64,000 nt of DNA from Photobacterium profundum (GTDB taxonomy: Bacteria > Pseudomonadota > Gammaproteobacteria > Enterobacterales > Vibrionaceae): positions 34,778 to 98,777 of the forward strand of contig NZ_PYOD01000016.1 of the NCBI RefSeq assembly GCF_003026285.1, read 5' to 3'. The notes beneath the pieces are model-generated. The model made no database searches. It had not been told where the DNA came from and saw nothing but the letters and a program-made list of their open reading frames with translations. The position numbers were made by a program, and so were the translations under genes. Each line of letters opens with the position of its first letter. Positions within the stretch are counted from its first letter, which is position 1. Shown here piece by piece: positions 30,896-40,669 of the stretch.

Positions 30896-32725
30896 ATGTC
30901 TAATCAACTGATCGATAAATTAAGAAATATCGCAATTATTGCTCACGTTGACCACGGTAAAACTACCCTGGTTGATAAACTACTACAGCAATCTGGCACG
31001 TTAGAGAGTCGCGGCGAAGCCGAAGAACGTGTTATGGATTCTAACGATATCGAGAAAGAGCGTGGCATTACCATTCTTGCTAAGAACACAGCAATTAACT
31101 GGAATGACTACCGCATTAATATCGTAGATACTCCTGGACACGCCGATTTCGGTGGTGAAGTTGAGCGTATCATGTCGATGGTTGACTCAGTATTGCTTAT
31201 CGTTGATGCAGTTGATGGTCCTATGCCACAAACGCGTTTTGTAACGCAAAAAGCATTCGCATATGGCCTTAAGCCAATCGTTGTAATCAACAAGATTGAC
31301 CGTCCTGGCGCTCGTCCTGAGTGGGTTATGGATCAAATCTTTGATCTGTTTGATAACCTAGGTGCGACTGATGAGCAACTAGATTTCACAACTGTTTATG
31401 CTTCTGCACTAAATGGTTGGGCAACAATGGAAGAAGGTGTTGTTGGCGAAGATATGGAACCATTGTTCCAAGCGGTTGTTGATAACGTTGCAGCACCATG
31501 TGTTGACGTTGATGGCCCACTTCAGATGCAAGTATCTCAACTTGATTACAGCTCTTACGTAGGTGTTATCGGTGTTGCTCGTATCGCTCGTGGTTCTGTT
31601 AAACCAAACCAGCAAGTGACTATCATCAATGCTGAAGGCAAGAAGCGTAACGGTAAAGTCGGTACAGTTCTTGGCTACCTAGGTCTTGAGCGCCACGAAG
31701 TTGAAGAAGCTAAAGCGGGCGATATCATCGCTATCACAGGTCTTGGTGAACTGAAAATTTCAGACACTATCTGTGACGTGAATACAGTTGAAGCTCTTCC
31801 TGCACTTTCTGTTGATGAACCAACAGTAACCATGACTTTCCAGGTGAACACATCTCCGTTCGCTGGTAAAGAAGGTAAGTTCGTTACTTCACGTAACATT
31901 CTTGAGCGTCTGCAGAAAGAACTTGTTCATAACGTAGCATTACGTGTTGAAGAAACTGACAGCCCAGATCGTTTCCGTGTTTCAGGTCGTGGTGAACTTC
32001 ACCTATCTATCCTGATCGAAAACATGCGTCGTGAAGGTTTTGAGCTAGCAGTATCTCGTCCAGAAGTAATCATCAAAACTATTGATGGTGAGCTAATGGA
32101 ACCGTTTGAAATGGTAACTATCGATGTGGTTGAAGAGCATCAAGGTAGTGTTATGGAAAACATCGGCATCCGTAAAGGTGAGCTGAAAGATATGGCACCA
32201 GATGGTAAGGGCCGTGTTCGCATGGACTTTATGATGCCTTCTCGTGGTCTTATCGGTTTCCAAACTGAGTTCTTAACAATGACCTCTGGTTCTGGCCTTA
32301 TCTACCACTCTTACGATCACTACGGTCCACACAAAGGTGGCGTTATCGGTCAACGTTCAAACGGCGTATTGATCTCTAACGGTACAGGTAAAGCAGTAAC
32401 ATACTCACTGTTTAACCTTCAAGAACGTGGTCGCCTGTTCTCTGAGCACGGTGATGAAGTTTATGAAGGTCAGATTATCGGTATTCACAACCGTGCTAAC
32501 GATCTGACTATCAACTGTCTTCGTGGTAAGCAGCTTACTAACGTTCGTGCATCTGGTACTGATGAAGCACAAACGCTTTCTCCTGCTATTAAGCATACGC
32601 TTGAGCAAGCACTAGAATTCATTGATGATGATGAACTAGTAGAAGTTACACCAGTAAGCGTTCGTATCCGTAAGAAACTTCTTACTGAAAACGATCGTAA
32701 GCGTGCAGGCCGTGCACCGAAGTAA
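30896..32725 (+). CDS. typA: Ribosome-associated GTPase BipA/TypA
   Basis: 609 aa from ATG 30896 (MSNQLIDKLRNIAIIAHVDH); a GTG 15 bases earlier is also in frame. Translational GTPase related to EF-G/LepA that acts in 50S assembly and stress or cold adaptation. G motifs: AHVDHGKTT, RGIT, DTPGHADF, NKIDRPGA. EF-G-like domains II, III and V follow (GRGELHLSILIENMRREGFE), with the BipA-specific C-terminal domain (KGGVIGQRSNGVLISNGTGKA, then VEVTPVSVRIRKK). Monocistronic with its own terminator. Confidence 0.98.
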   Translation: MSNQLIDKLRNIAIIAHVDHGKTTLVDKLLQQSGTLESRGEAEERVMDSNDIEKERGITILAKNTAINWNDYRINIVDTPGHADFGGEVERIMSMVDSVLLIVDAVDGPMPQTRFVTQKAFAYGLKPIVVINKIDRPGARPEWVMDQIFDLFDNLGATDEQLDFTTVYASALNGWATMEEGVVGEDMEPLFQAVVDNVAAPCVDVDGPLQMQVSQLDYSSYVGVIGVARIARGSVKPNQQVTIINAEGKKRNGKVGTVLGYLGLERHEVEEAKAGDIIAITGLGELKISDTICDVNTVEALPALSVDEPTVTMTFQVNTSPFAGKEGKFVTSRNILERLQKELVHNVALRVEETDSPDRFRVSGRGELHLSILIENMRREGFELAVSRPEVIIKTIDGELMEPFEMVTIDVVEEHQGSVMENIGIRKGELKDMAPDGKGRVRMDFMMPSRGLIGFQTEFLTMTSGSGLIYHSYDHYGPHKGGVIGQRSNGVLISNGTGKAVTYSLFNLQERGRLFSEHGDEVYEGQIIGIHNRANDLTINCLRGKQLTNVRASGTDEAQTLSPAIKHTLEQALEFIDDDELVEVTPVSVRIRKKLLTENDRKRAGRAPK

Positions 32726-32745
32726 TTCGGTTGTAATAGCTAGCT

Positions 32746-32785
32746 AAAAAAATCCCGTCATTGGTTATGCCATGGCGGGATTTTT
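32746..32785 (+). terminator. typA terminator
   Basis: AAATCCCG-T-CAT...ATG-GCGGGATTTTTG: a stem of about twelve pairs with one G-U followed by a short T-run. Confidence 0.85.
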
Positions 32786-32900
32786 GTATCTGAAAAAGAA
32801 AAAATTTTCGGTAGTGTTATGTAAAAATTCACCGCTGATTTCCCTATGCCAACCTCCTTTCCAGTATACTGCCTACCTCATCGATTCAGAGTACGACAAC

Positions 32901-33422
32901 ATGCAGCCAATCATTATTACTGGTGGACCAGGTGCCGGTAAAACGACGTTACTGAAGGCATTAAGCTGTAAAGGGTATTTAACGTTTCCTGAAGTGTCTC
33001 GTACCTTAATTCAACAACAAGCAAATTTAGAGGACGGTGTATTACCGTGGACCAATCTTCCCGCTTTTGCTGAGCTTTGTTTAGGGATGATGAATGAGCA
33101 GCGTCGATTAGCTCAGAAAGGGACAATGCCAGCGTTTGTTGATCGTGCGATTCCTGATATTTGTGCTTATCTAACGGTGGGCGGAGAAACGGTAAGCCAG
33201 CATTACCTTGATGCTGCTGCTGGTTATGCTTCTCGGGTGTTTTTTTGTGCGCCTCATGAAGCGATCTATCAAGAAGATGATGAGCGCCCTCATAGTTTTA
33301 TTGAAGCTCAAGCGATTCATGATCAACTGGTAATGACGTATGAGGCGCTTAACTATGAGGTGATGCAAGTGCCATGGGGAAATATAGAAGAGCGAGCCTG
33401 TTGGATTTTGGCTCGCTTATAA
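32901..33422 (+). CDS. Small P-loop NTPase/kinase-like protein (AAA_28 type)
   Basis: 173 aa from ATG 32901; the ORF opens 43 codons earlier but that part overlaps the typA terminator. Walker A GGPGAGKTT (8-16), then TFPEVSRTLIQQQ, FVDRAIPDICAYL (a Walker-B-like acidic stretch with the kinase-type DR) and a C-terminal RPHSFIEAQAIHDQLVMTYEALNYEV helix with an arginine lid-like segment. It resembles the stand-alone AAA-domain ATP-binding proteins of the AAA_28 group, whose substrates are largely unknown. It lies alone between typA and a convergent DUF2959 gene. Confidence 0.8.
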   Translation: MQPIIITGGPGAGKTTLLKALSCKGYLTFPEVSRTLIQQQANLEDGVLPWTNLPAFAELCLGMMNEQRRLAQKGTMPAFVDRAIPDICAYLTVGGETVSQHYLDAAAGYASRVFFCAPHEAIYQEDDERPHSFIEAQAIHDQLVMTYEALNYEVMQVPWGNIEERACWILARL

Positions 33423-33442
33423 TGGTAGGCTGAGCTAAAGCA

Positions 33443-34084
33443 TTACGCTTTTTTCAGATGAGAGATAAAGCGTTCAGACTCATCAATAGCGATTTGCATA
33501 TCATTGATAGCACGTTGTATGTCTTTTTGTAGGGAGGTAAATTCACCCTGCAGCGAACCGATGGCTGCCGCATTCAAATTGTGCTTTAAGTACAGCGTAT
33601 TATCTCGCAATGTATTGAGCACTGGCGTCATTTTGCTTTCAGCTTTGTGCATGGCGGTTAACATCTTTTTGTAGGATGTTTGGGTGGCACGTAGCTTTTT
33701 TTCACTATCGCGCTTCAATGTTGTGCTGGTATAAAGTGAAAGCTCGTTTTCCCACTCATCAAATAATGCATCGGCAACGTCTTCGATAGCAGCAATGCGT
33801 TCACTGACTTTGTCGGCCGCATCAGAACTGGCTTCATATTGATCGTTAATGTCGTTATAGGCTGTTTCTAAATCACCGCCATCGAATTGGTTTAAAGCTT
33901 TTAGTGCATCTAGTGCGCTGGTGAATTGCTCTTGAGCATCTTGTTGTGCTTTATTTGTATCTTCGACTCGGTCGACCATAATATCGCGTTTATGTACGCC
34001 GACTTTTTCCATCGCTGAATAATAAGCGCTTTGACACCCTGATAGTAGCGTGATACTTAGCAGAATGGTGAGTAAATAGGGCAT
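33443..34084 (-). CDS. DUF2959 family lipoprotein
   Basis: 213 aa. An N-terminal lipoprotein signal (MPYLLTILLSITLLSGC) has the lipobox LLSGC and the acylated cysteine at 17. The rest is almost entirely charged helix with heptad-like spacing (VEDTNKAQQDAQEQFTSALD, ERIAAIEDVADALFDEWENE, SLQKDIQRAINDMQIAIDES), so a long coiled coil is expected. DUF2959 proteins are common in gamma-proteobacteria and uncharacterised. An envelope or periplasmic location is inferred from the lipobox. The family name is assigned by overall resemblance. Confidence 0.82.
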   Translation of the reverse strand: MPYLLTILLSITLLSGCQSAYYSAMEKVGVHKRDIMVDRVEDTNKAQQDAQEQFTSALDALKALNQFDGGDLETAYNDINDQYEASSDAADKVSERIAAIEDVADALFDEWENELSLYTSTTLKRDSEKKLRATQTSYKKMLTAMHKAESKMTPVLNTLRDNTLYLKHNLNAAAIGSLQGEFTSLQKDIQRAINDMQIAIDESERFISHLKKA

Positions 34085-34181
34085 CGTAAATTCCTTATTG
34101 ATGTATGGTATCTGAATCGTACGCTTTCCTTTCGTAGCGATAAATTCGTATTAGAATTAAAATAGTATAAAAATTAATTAG

Positions 34182-35147
34182 ATGAATATGGCTGAGAATA
34201 AGATAACTGGCAAGGTACATTTTCTCCAATGTCTAAAACAGACTTTTGCATATTTAACCTACCTTAATCGGCGAGTTAAACATGATCGTTTAACTATTGC
34301 AGCTGGTTCGATGGCGTATGTGACGTTACTGTCATTAGTTCCCATGATTACTGTTGTTCTTTCTGCGTTGTCTGCTTTTCCTGTGTTCGCGGGGTTGGGG
34401 GAGTTACTGCAAAATTTTGTGATTGAAAATTTTGTACCAGCCGCTGGTGAAGTCGTAAAAACGTATTTGAATGAGTTTGTCGCGAATGCCGGAAAGATGA
34501 CTGCAGTTGGGGTTGGAGCATTATTTGTGGTGGCGATGATGTTAATGTCTTCCATCGATCAGGCATTAAATTACATTTGGCGAGTGCATGAAAAGCGTCG
34601 ACCTGTGATTTCATTTTCTATTTATTGGATGGTGCTGACGTTAGGCCCTATCCTTGTGGGTTCAAGTATTGCGGTGAGCTCTTATTTAGGTTCATTAAAT
34701 TTGCTTAATAGCGAAGCAGTGAATGGTCTTTTTCAACAAACATTACGCGCTTTACCTGTCATTATGTCGAGCTGTGCTTTCTTAGGCTTATATCTGCTGG
34801 TACCCAACTTAAAGGTGAAGTTCAGCCATGCATTATTCGGGGCATTGGTTGCGAGTATATTATTTGAGTTGAGTAAAAAAGGGTTTGCACTTTATATTTC
34901 AAATTTCCCGTCTTATCAGGTGATATACGGCGCATTGGCTGTGATCCCTATTTTATTTGTTTGGGTCTATTTGTGCTGGTGTATTGTGTTACTTGGTGCA
35001 GAAATCACAGCAAGTCTTGGTGAGCGAAAGCAGTGGCAACTGTCTTCTTGTGAGCCAATTATATCTAAAGACCGCGATGTAAAAGTTATGGTAAAAAATG
35101 AGCAAGAAAAAAGCTCAGAAGCTAAAAATAATGAAGGAATAAAGTGA
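34182..35147 (+). CDS. yihY: YihY family inner-membrane protein (BrkB-like)
   Basis: 321 aa with six hydrophobic segments. Signatures: RLTIAAGSMAYVTLLSLVPMITV near the start, FVPAAGEVVKTYLNEFV, SIDQALNYIWRVHEKRRP, LYLLVPNLKVKFSHALFGAL and YQVIYGALAVIPILFVWVYLCWCIVLLGAEITAS. The family was once misnamed ribonuclease BN; its transport or envelope role is unresolved. The charged C-terminal tail is lineage-specific. The stop is directly followed by the dtd start codon, so yihY-dtd-fabY form an operon, in the same order as in E. coli. Confidence 0.93.
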   Translation: MNMAENKITGKVHFLQCLKQTFAYLTYLNRRVKHDRLTIAAGSMAYVTLLSLVPMITVVLSALSAFPVFAGLGELLQNFVIENFVPAAGEVVKTYLNEFVANAGKMTAVGVGALFVVAMMLMSSIDQALNYIWRVHEKRRPVISFSIYWMVLTLGPILVGSSIAVSSYLGSLNLLNSEAVNGLFQQTLRALPVIMSSCAFLGLYLLVPNLKVKFSHALFGALVASILFELSKKGFALYISNFPSYQVIYGALAVIPILFVWVYLCWCIVLLGAEITASLGERKQWQLSSCEPIISKDRDVKVMVKNEQEKSSEAKNNEGIK

Positions 35148-35585
35148 ATGATTGCGTTAATTCAACGAGTAAGTGAAGCCAGTGTAACGGTTGATGGCCA
35201 AGTGACTGGAACGATTGGTAAAGGCTTGCTGGTTCTGCTTGGGGTCGAAAAAGAAGATGATGAATCAAAAACGAAACGTCTGCGTGATAAAGTTTTAGGC
35301 TATCGTGTATTTGAAGACGATGCGGGAAAAATGAATTTAAATGTTCAGCAAGCGGGTGGCAGTGTCCTGGTTGTTTCACAGTTTACGTTAGCGGCAGACA
35401 CGAAAAGTGGTATGCGGCCAAGTTTTTCTGTTGGGGCTGCACCTGCTGATGCGGAACGCTTGTATGATTATTTTGTCGAATGTTGTAAGGATAAAGATAT
35501 CCAGACTGAAACGGGTGTTTTTGCAGCCGATATGAAAGTGGCTTTATTAAACGATGGACCTGTGACGTTTTGGCTGCAGGTGTAG
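35148..35585 (+). CDS. dtd: D-aminoacyl-tRNA deacylase
   Basis: 145 aa, same length as E. coli. Frees D-amino acids, and mischarged glycine on tRNA-Ala, from tRNA. MIALIQRVSEASVTVDGQ start, GLLVLLGVEKED, SVLVVSQFTLAADTKSGMRPSF (SQFTL motif) and the cross-subunit GP motif NDGPVTFWLQ are all present. The ATG immediately follows the yihY TGA, with GAAGGAA about nine bases upstream inside yihY. Confidence 0.97.
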   Translation: MIALIQRVSEASVTVDGQVTGTIGKGLLVLLGVEKEDDESKTKRLRDKVLGYRVFEDDAGKMNLNVQQAGGSVLVVSQFTLAADTKSGMRPSFSVGAAPADAERLYDYFVECCKDKDIQTETGVFAADMKVALLNDGPVTFWLQV

Positions 35586-35665
35586 TGTAAGCCACTGGTT
35601 ATATAGATAACTAGAATCGCAATGGATAGACGATTAATTAGCGGAAACGCCAGAGAGAGGGATGC

Positions 35666-36586
35666 ATGTTTCGACTGATCACACCAAAAACGGCCGACGA
35701 ATTAGCACGTTATTATGATTTTCGCTGGCGAATGTTGCGTGAAGCATGGCGTATGCCAGTGGGATCTGAGCGGGATGCCTACGATGAACTAAGTGCGCAC
35801 CGTATGATCGTGACAGATAACGGCGAAACCATTGCCATTGGTCGGCTGTATATGACACCAGACAATGATGGTCAGGTTCGTTTTATGGCTGTACACCCTA
35901 ATTATCGTCACAAAGGAATGGGAGCCATCGTGCTTATGGCGCTGGAATCGCTGGCGCGCCAAGATGGTGCAAAACGGTTAGTGTGTAATGCCCGAGAAGA
36001 TGCGATTCCTTTTTATCTGAAAAATGCTTTTACTAGCCAAGGCGAGTTGAGTGATGAGCGTGGTCCGGTACGTCACCAGCAAATGCTAAAACACCTCGAC
36101 CCATTAACCGATGTTGTCCGTCATCCTGAATGGTGTCAAGAACTGCAAGAATTATGGCAATACCAGATTCCAATCAGTGACAAGATGGGGGTCAAGATAA
36201 GTCAATACACGGGGTATCGTTTTGAAGTAAGCGCATTAATTAATGCGAATCTGAATCCGAGTGAGTTTATGTTTGCAGGTAGTATTTTTACTATGGCAAC
36301 GTTAGCGGGCTGGGGATTTATTTGGATGCTGATAAAAGAACGTAAGCTAGAAGCTGATATTGTATTGGTTGATAGTCATATTCGTTACGTGTCTCCGGTG
36401 AAAGAGCGGCCACGTGCCGTTGTGTCAATCGAAACCCTCAGTGGTGACTTTGATCGCCTTGCCAAAGGGCGTAAGGGGCGAGTGATTGTTGAAGTGAATG
36501 TTTACAGTGGCGAGACGTTAGCTTCTACGTTTACTGGCACTTATATGTTATTTCCTTTACAAGCTGATGCTGATAGCAGCTGCTGA
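35666..36586 (+). CDS. fabY: FabY-type GNAT/thioesterase fusion protein
   Basis: 306 aa. The N-terminal GNAT domain (about 1-150; YYDFRWRMLREAWRMPVGSE, VRFMAVHPNYRHKGMGAIVLMALES, KRLVCNAREDAIPFYLKNAF) is fused to a hotdog-like YiiD C-terminal domain (KMGVKISQYTGYRFEVSALIN, NPSEFMFAGSIFTMATLAGWGFIW, GDFDRLAKGRKGRV). E. coli FabY (YiiD) has the same layout and position after dtd and can initiate fatty-acid synthesis. The C-terminal 46 bp overlap the convergent AsmA-like gene. Confidence 0.92.
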   Translation: MFRLITPKTADELARYYDFRWRMLREAWRMPVGSERDAYDELSAHRMIVTDNGETIAIGRLYMTPDNDGQVRFMAVHPNYRHKGMGAIVLMALESLARQDGAKRLVCNAREDAIPFYLKNAFTSQGELSDERGPVRHQQMLKHLDPLTDVVRHPEWCQELQELWQYQIPISDKMGVKISQYTGYRFEVSALINANLNPSEFMFAGSIFTMATLAGWGFIWMLIKERKLEADIVLVDSHIRYVSPVKERPRAVVSIETLSGDFDRLAKGRKGRVIVEVNVYSGETLASTFTGTYMLFPLQADADSSC

Positions 36587-38520
36587 TCAGTACCCCAAAC
36601 TCGTGTGAGCTGCTGGCAACCTTGTTTTGCTTTCAGCTCTATTGTTTGTTTAGTTGTATCTGCTAAATCCCATCTCCCTTTTAAATTGGCTTCTAGCCCT
36701 TTGCTTCTTAACTCTATTTTGTTGATTGCCATACGTCCTCTATCTGCAGAAATAGATAACGGTGATAAAGACAGTGAAAGCGAATCAACGTTTTGGCTCT
36801 GATTGCTCGTCGGTTGAGGCTGTTGTGAAGTACCCCAGTATTGAAGCAATTGTTGCGGGGTTAGTTTACTGAGCTGTAGCTGCCTAAAGGTCGCGCTTAA
36901 ATCACCTGTAAAGCTATAAGCAAGGCTTGTTTGGTGCTGGGCTAAGCCTGTTCCATTAAAGGTGATATCCATAGCACCAGTAACGGGAAAAGGTATCGCT
37001 AACCATTGGGATAGAGTTGTCGCTGGTATGTTGTCACCTTGTAGTGATAGCTTCCAAGGTTGACCTGAACGATTTAAATCTACATTACCAGACGTTTCTA
37101 GTAATCCATCTTTAAAAGGCAGGATTAACTGCTTTAATTGCCAATTACCGGCCTGACTATTCATTGTGATATACGGCCCTATCATACTGATTTTATTGAC
37201 GCTTGCCGCTCCTGAATTTGCGGTTAACGTACCTTGCCATAATCCAACTTGTCCATGTCTTTTCAGGATTAGGTCTTCCCCGTTAATGTTTAAGCCTGCG
37301 ATTTGAAAAGGGTTTGCTGGATTGGTGTCCGTCAGCTGGGCATAGCCAACATCTAATTGAGTAACGCTGATATCAGAATACAGTGAATTCAGTGTGCGTA
37401 AATGTGTTGGCCAATTGTTGGGTAATACCCATTTAATTCCATTTACCGTTACTTGATTAAGCGCCAATACATCAGGGGTTAATGCGCCATTAAATTGAAC
37501 ATACCCTTCGAGAACTTTTGTTGATAGCCCATTTACTGTTATTTGTTGCGGTGAAAAGGTGCTGTTAACAATTGGTTCTTCAAAGACAGTATTTAACCAT
37601 TGAATACTGCTGGCATTTAGAGAAACCAGCGCTTCATGTTGTTGCCAATGAGTGGCAGGCCACTGCCAATTTTGTACCGAAAGATTAATGTTATTGAGCG
37701 TGTAATTAGGCATCTCTATATTACTTTCAAGTACATCAAGGCGTTTAATGTCGATGGTGAGAGCGGAGGCTTTCACTTGATCAATATAAGAGCGAAATAG
37801 GGTGAGTTGGGCTTGGTCTTGTAATTGCAAGCCAGTGACCGTTAATTGGTGCAATGTGAGTAAATTAGTTTGCGTTGCCGATTGCTTATATTCAGCTTGG
37901 CCACTAAAGGTGGCGTGCTGCCATTCAAAGGATAAACCGTAGATCTTCCAGTTTTGATCTTGGTAATCACCATCAATTAAAACGTCTTTTAATGTTGTAC
38001 CTTGCCATTGCATATTGGGTGTAGATAGTTGAAAGTCACCACTGAATATTCCCCATGATTGCGAACGACTCTGCCAATTATCGATCTGTAGACGGGCTTG
38101 TTCGATGCTGATTTCAGGGGTATGCAGTGTCAGGTTATTTAGGGCTAAACGTTGAACATGTAAATCGGGTAGCGTAGCTAAATTGAGGGGTTGATTTAGC
38201 GTGATGGTATCAATCAAAATACTGTCAAAAGACCAGCCAGTATTCAGTAACTTGGTGGGGGTTAGCCACAATTGAATGTTATTGGCGGATAGCAAAGGCT
38301 GTCGTTGATACATTATTTGTGGTTGTTCGAGCTGTATATGCCAAGGATCACTGATGTGGTAGCTGATATTTGCTGCTTTCAGGTGGTAATTTGTCGTAGC
38401 ATCAATGGTATTGATGACGAGTCTGGTGGCATATTGGGTGTGCAGTAATGTAAGGATGATCGTGATGCTAAGCAGCATCAAAATGATAAGGGTACCGAAT
38501 ATTTTTCCCACTACACGCAT
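36541..38520 (-). CDS. AsmA family protein
   Basis: 659 aa. A single N-terminal membrane anchor (GKIFGTLIILMLLSITIILTLL) is followed by a long periplasmic beta-rich region and a C-terminal block of the AsmA type (GNVDLNRSGQPWKLSLQGDNIPATTLSQWL, GAMDITFNGTGLAQHQTSLAY, GDLSATFRQLQLSKL, SADRGRMAINKIELRSKGLEANLKGRWDLAD). AsmA-like proteins resemble bridge-like lipid-transfer proteins and take part in outer-membrane homeostasis. Which paralogue this is cannot be said. It overlaps fabY tail-to-tail. Confidence 0.85.
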   Translation of the reverse strand: MRVVGKIFGTLIILMLLSITIILTLLHTQYATRLVINTIDATTNYHLKAANISYHISDPWHIQLEQPQIMYQRQPLLSANNIQLWLTPTKLLNTGWSFDSILIDTITLNQPLNLATLPDLHVQRLALNNLTLHTPEISIEQARLQIDNWQSRSQSWGIFSGDFQLSTPNMQWQGTTLKDVLIDGDYQDQNWKIYGLSFEWQHATFSGQAEYKQSATQTNLLTLHQLTVTGLQLQDQAQLTLFRSYIDQVKASALTIDIKRLDVLESNIEMPNYTLNNINLSVQNWQWPATHWQQHEALVSLNASSIQWLNTVFEEPIVNSTFSPQQITVNGLSTKVLEGYVQFNGALTPDVLALNQVTVNGIKWVLPNNWPTHLRTLNSLYSDISVTQLDVGYAQLTDTNPANPFQIAGLNINGEDLILKRHGQVGLWQGTLTANSGAASVNKISMIGPYITMNSQAGNWQLKQLILPFKDGLLETSGNVDLNRSGQPWKLSLQGDNIPATTLSQWLAIPFPVTGAMDITFNGTGLAQHQTSLAYSFTGDLSATFRQLQLSKLTPQQLLQYWGTSQQPQPTSNQSQNVDSLSLSLSPLSISADRGRMAINKIELRSKGLEANLKGRWDLADTTKQTIELKAKQGCQQLTRVWGTDQQLLSASACKGNNI

Positions 38521-38660
38521 ATAGCCTCCAAAGGTCTTCCTTCAGATTGGCGTAAAAAGTGTAGAGCTGCAAGCGGATGTTTTTGATTTTATTTATCAGT
38601 TAGTCAATTTTGCGTTGCGGCTAAATGCTGGTTGATATTGTTGCTAGTTCGCAATGAACA

Positions 38661-38692
38661 AAAAAAAGCCCTTTTTTTCGGGAAGGGCTTTT
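38661..38692 (-). terminator. pckA terminator
   Basis: On the minus strand AAGCCCTT-CCCG-AAAAAAAGGGCTTTTTTT: a GCCCTT/AAGGGC stem with a seven-base T-run, 26 bases past the pckA stop. Confidence 0.9.
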
Positions 38693-38717
38693 AGTCAATC
38701 AGTCGTAAAAGGGATGA

Positions 38718-40349
38718 TTAATCGAGCTGTGGACCAGCAGCAACCAGTTCAGCACCTTCTGTTGTATCGGTGTACTTTTCAAAGTTATTGATGAAGCGAT
38801 TCGCTAGATCTTGTGCTTTGCTTTCCCACTGTAGCGGGTCAGTATACGTATCACGTGGGTCTAGAATTTCAGGGTTAACACCTGGTAGCGATGTCGGTAC
38901 TTCAAGATTAAAAATTGGCATCTCTTTTGTTTCTGCATTATCGATAGAACCATCTAGGATTGCATCGATGATAGCGCGAGTATCTTGAATTGAAATTCGT
39001 TTGCCTGTGCCATTCCAACCAGTGTTAACAAGGTAAGCTTCTGCACCAGCTGCTTCCATACGCTTAACCAGTACTTCTGCATACTGTGTAGGGTGAAGTG
39101 TTAGGAATGCATTACCAAAACATGCAGAGAACGTTGGCGTTGGTTCTGTAATACCGCGTTCAGTACCGGCTAGTTTCGCAGTGAAACCAGATAGGAAGTG
39201 GTATTTAGTTTGTTCTGGCGTTAATTTTGATACCGGAGGAAGCACACCAAATGCATCAGCAGACAAGAAGATAACCTTGTTTGCATGGCCACCTTTAGAC
39301 ACTGGTTTAACAATGTTTTCAATGTGGTAGATTGGGTAAGACACTCGGGTGTTTTCTGTTTTCGAGTTGTCGTCGAAATCAATAGCGCCGTCAGCACGAA
39401 CTGTTACGTTTTCTAGCAATGCATCACGGCGGATAGCATTGTAGATATCAGGTTCTGCTTCTTTTGAAAGATTAATGGTTTTTGCGTAGCAACCGCCTTC
39501 AAAGTTGAATACGCCGTTGTCATCCCAACCGTGCTCATCATCACCGATAAGCGCACGTTTAGGGTCAGTTGATAACGTTGTTTTACCTGTACCAGAAAGG
39601 CCAAAGAATACTGCTACATCACCGTTTTCGCCCATATTCGCTGAACAGTGCATTGACGCTATCTCTTTAAGCGGAAGGAAGTAGTTCATCATTGCGAACA
39701 TACCTTTCTTCATCTCACCGCCGTACCAAGTACCACCGATAAGCTGCATTTTTTCTGTTAGGTTGAAGACCGTGAAGTTTTCAGAGTTCAGACCTTGCTC
39801 TTCCCACTTCTCATTGGTGCACTTCGCGCCGTTCATTACCACAAAATCAGGTTTAAAGCTTGCTAGCTCTTCTTCTGTTGGGCGAATAAACATGTTTTTC
39901 ACGAAGTGGGCTTGCCATGCAACTTCCGTAATAACACGGATACATAGGCGAGTATCCGGGTTTGCGCCACAGTAGCCATCTACTACAAACAGACGCTTGC
40001 CAGATAGTTGCTTAGTGACTAATACTTTTAACTCATTCCAGACTTTTTGATCAATCGCTTTATTGTCGTTCTTGCCTTGGTCTGCCCACCATAGGGTATC
40101 GCGGGTAGTGTCATCTTTAACGATGAACTTATCTTTAGGCGAACGACCTGTAAAAATACCCGTATCAACAGATACAGCACCAAGCTCAGTAACGATACCT
40201 TTTTCGTATCCTTCTAGGCCTGGCTTAGTCTCTTCTTCGAATAAAACTTCGAATGATGGGTTACGAATAATATCCGTAACATTATTGATACCGTATTCAG
40301 ACAGATCCACGTTTTTTGCAACCTTTTTTTCGACGTTCATAACAGTCAT
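38718..40349 (-). CDS. pckA: Phosphoenolpyruvate carboxykinase (ATP)
   Basis: 543 aa (E. coli 540). Converts oxaloacetate and ATP to PEP in gluconeogenesis. GIFTGRSPKDKFIV, GTWYGGEMKKGMF, the P-loop GLSGTGKTTLSTD, DDEHGWDDNGVFNFEGGCYAK, FLSADAFGVLPPVSKL and NTGWNGTGKRISI are present. ATG 40347-40349 has CCAGGAG upstream; the ATG three codons later is less well placed. Monocistronic. Confidence 0.98.
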   Translation of the reverse strand: MTVMNVEKKVAKNVDLSEYGINNVTDIIRNPSFEVLFEEETKPGLEGYEKGIVTELGAVSVDTGIFTGRSPKDKFIVKDDTTRDTLWWADQGKNDNKAIDQKVWNELKVLVTKQLSGKRLFVVDGYCGANPDTRLCIRVITEVAWQAHFVKNMFIRPTEEELASFKPDFVVMNGAKCTNEKWEEQGLNSENFTVFNLTEKMQLIGGTWYGGEMKKGMFAMMNYFLPLKEIASMHCSANMGENGDVAVFFGLSGTGKTTLSTDPKRALIGDDEHGWDDNGVFNFEGGCYAKTINLSKEAEPDIYNAIRRDALLENVTVRADGAIDFDDNSKTENTRVSYPIYHIENIVKPVSKGGHANKVIFLSADAFGVLPPVSKLTPEQTKYHFLSGFTAKLAGTERGITEPTPTFSACFGNAFLTLHPTQYAEVLVKRMEAAGAEAYLVNTGWNGTGKRISIQDTRAIIDAILDGSIDNAETKEMPIFNLEVPTSLPGVNPEILDPRDTYTDPLQWESKAQDLANRFINNFEKYTDTTEGAELVAAGPQLD

Positions 40350-40602
40350 AGGTGCTCCTGGGTAAGATGTAGTTTAACTGTTGACCATGCTAACAACCCT
40401 AAAGGGGTAATTCAGGGAGATCCATCAAAAAATAACCACTAAAATGTTAATGGTAAGTAAAAATTCCAAATCGCAAGGGCGGTTAAGTTTACAATGATGT
40501 GAAACGTTTGCGCTAGAGGTTGAAATTAATATTTCTCTTGAAAAAAGCAGGGGAAAAGGTGTGCAAGAAGATGTAATAGAGGAGTGAAAGTGTGCTTCAG
40601 TT
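40350..40602. other. pckA upstream region
   Basis: This gap, running to the hslO terminator, holds the pckA promoter on the minus strand. One TGTGA half-site (about 40497-40501) is visible but no full CRP dyad. Nothing else is supported. Confidence 0.35.
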
Positions 40603-40632
40603 AAAAAAATAGCCGAATTACATTCGGCTATT
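40603..40632 (-). terminator. hslO terminator
   Basis: On the minus strand AATAGCCGAAT-GTA-ATTCGGCTATT followed by TTTTT: an eleven-pair perfect stem. Confidence 0.93.
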
Positions 40633-40669
40633 CTTCTGATTTATCAATGTTTTTGCGAGATGATAATTA

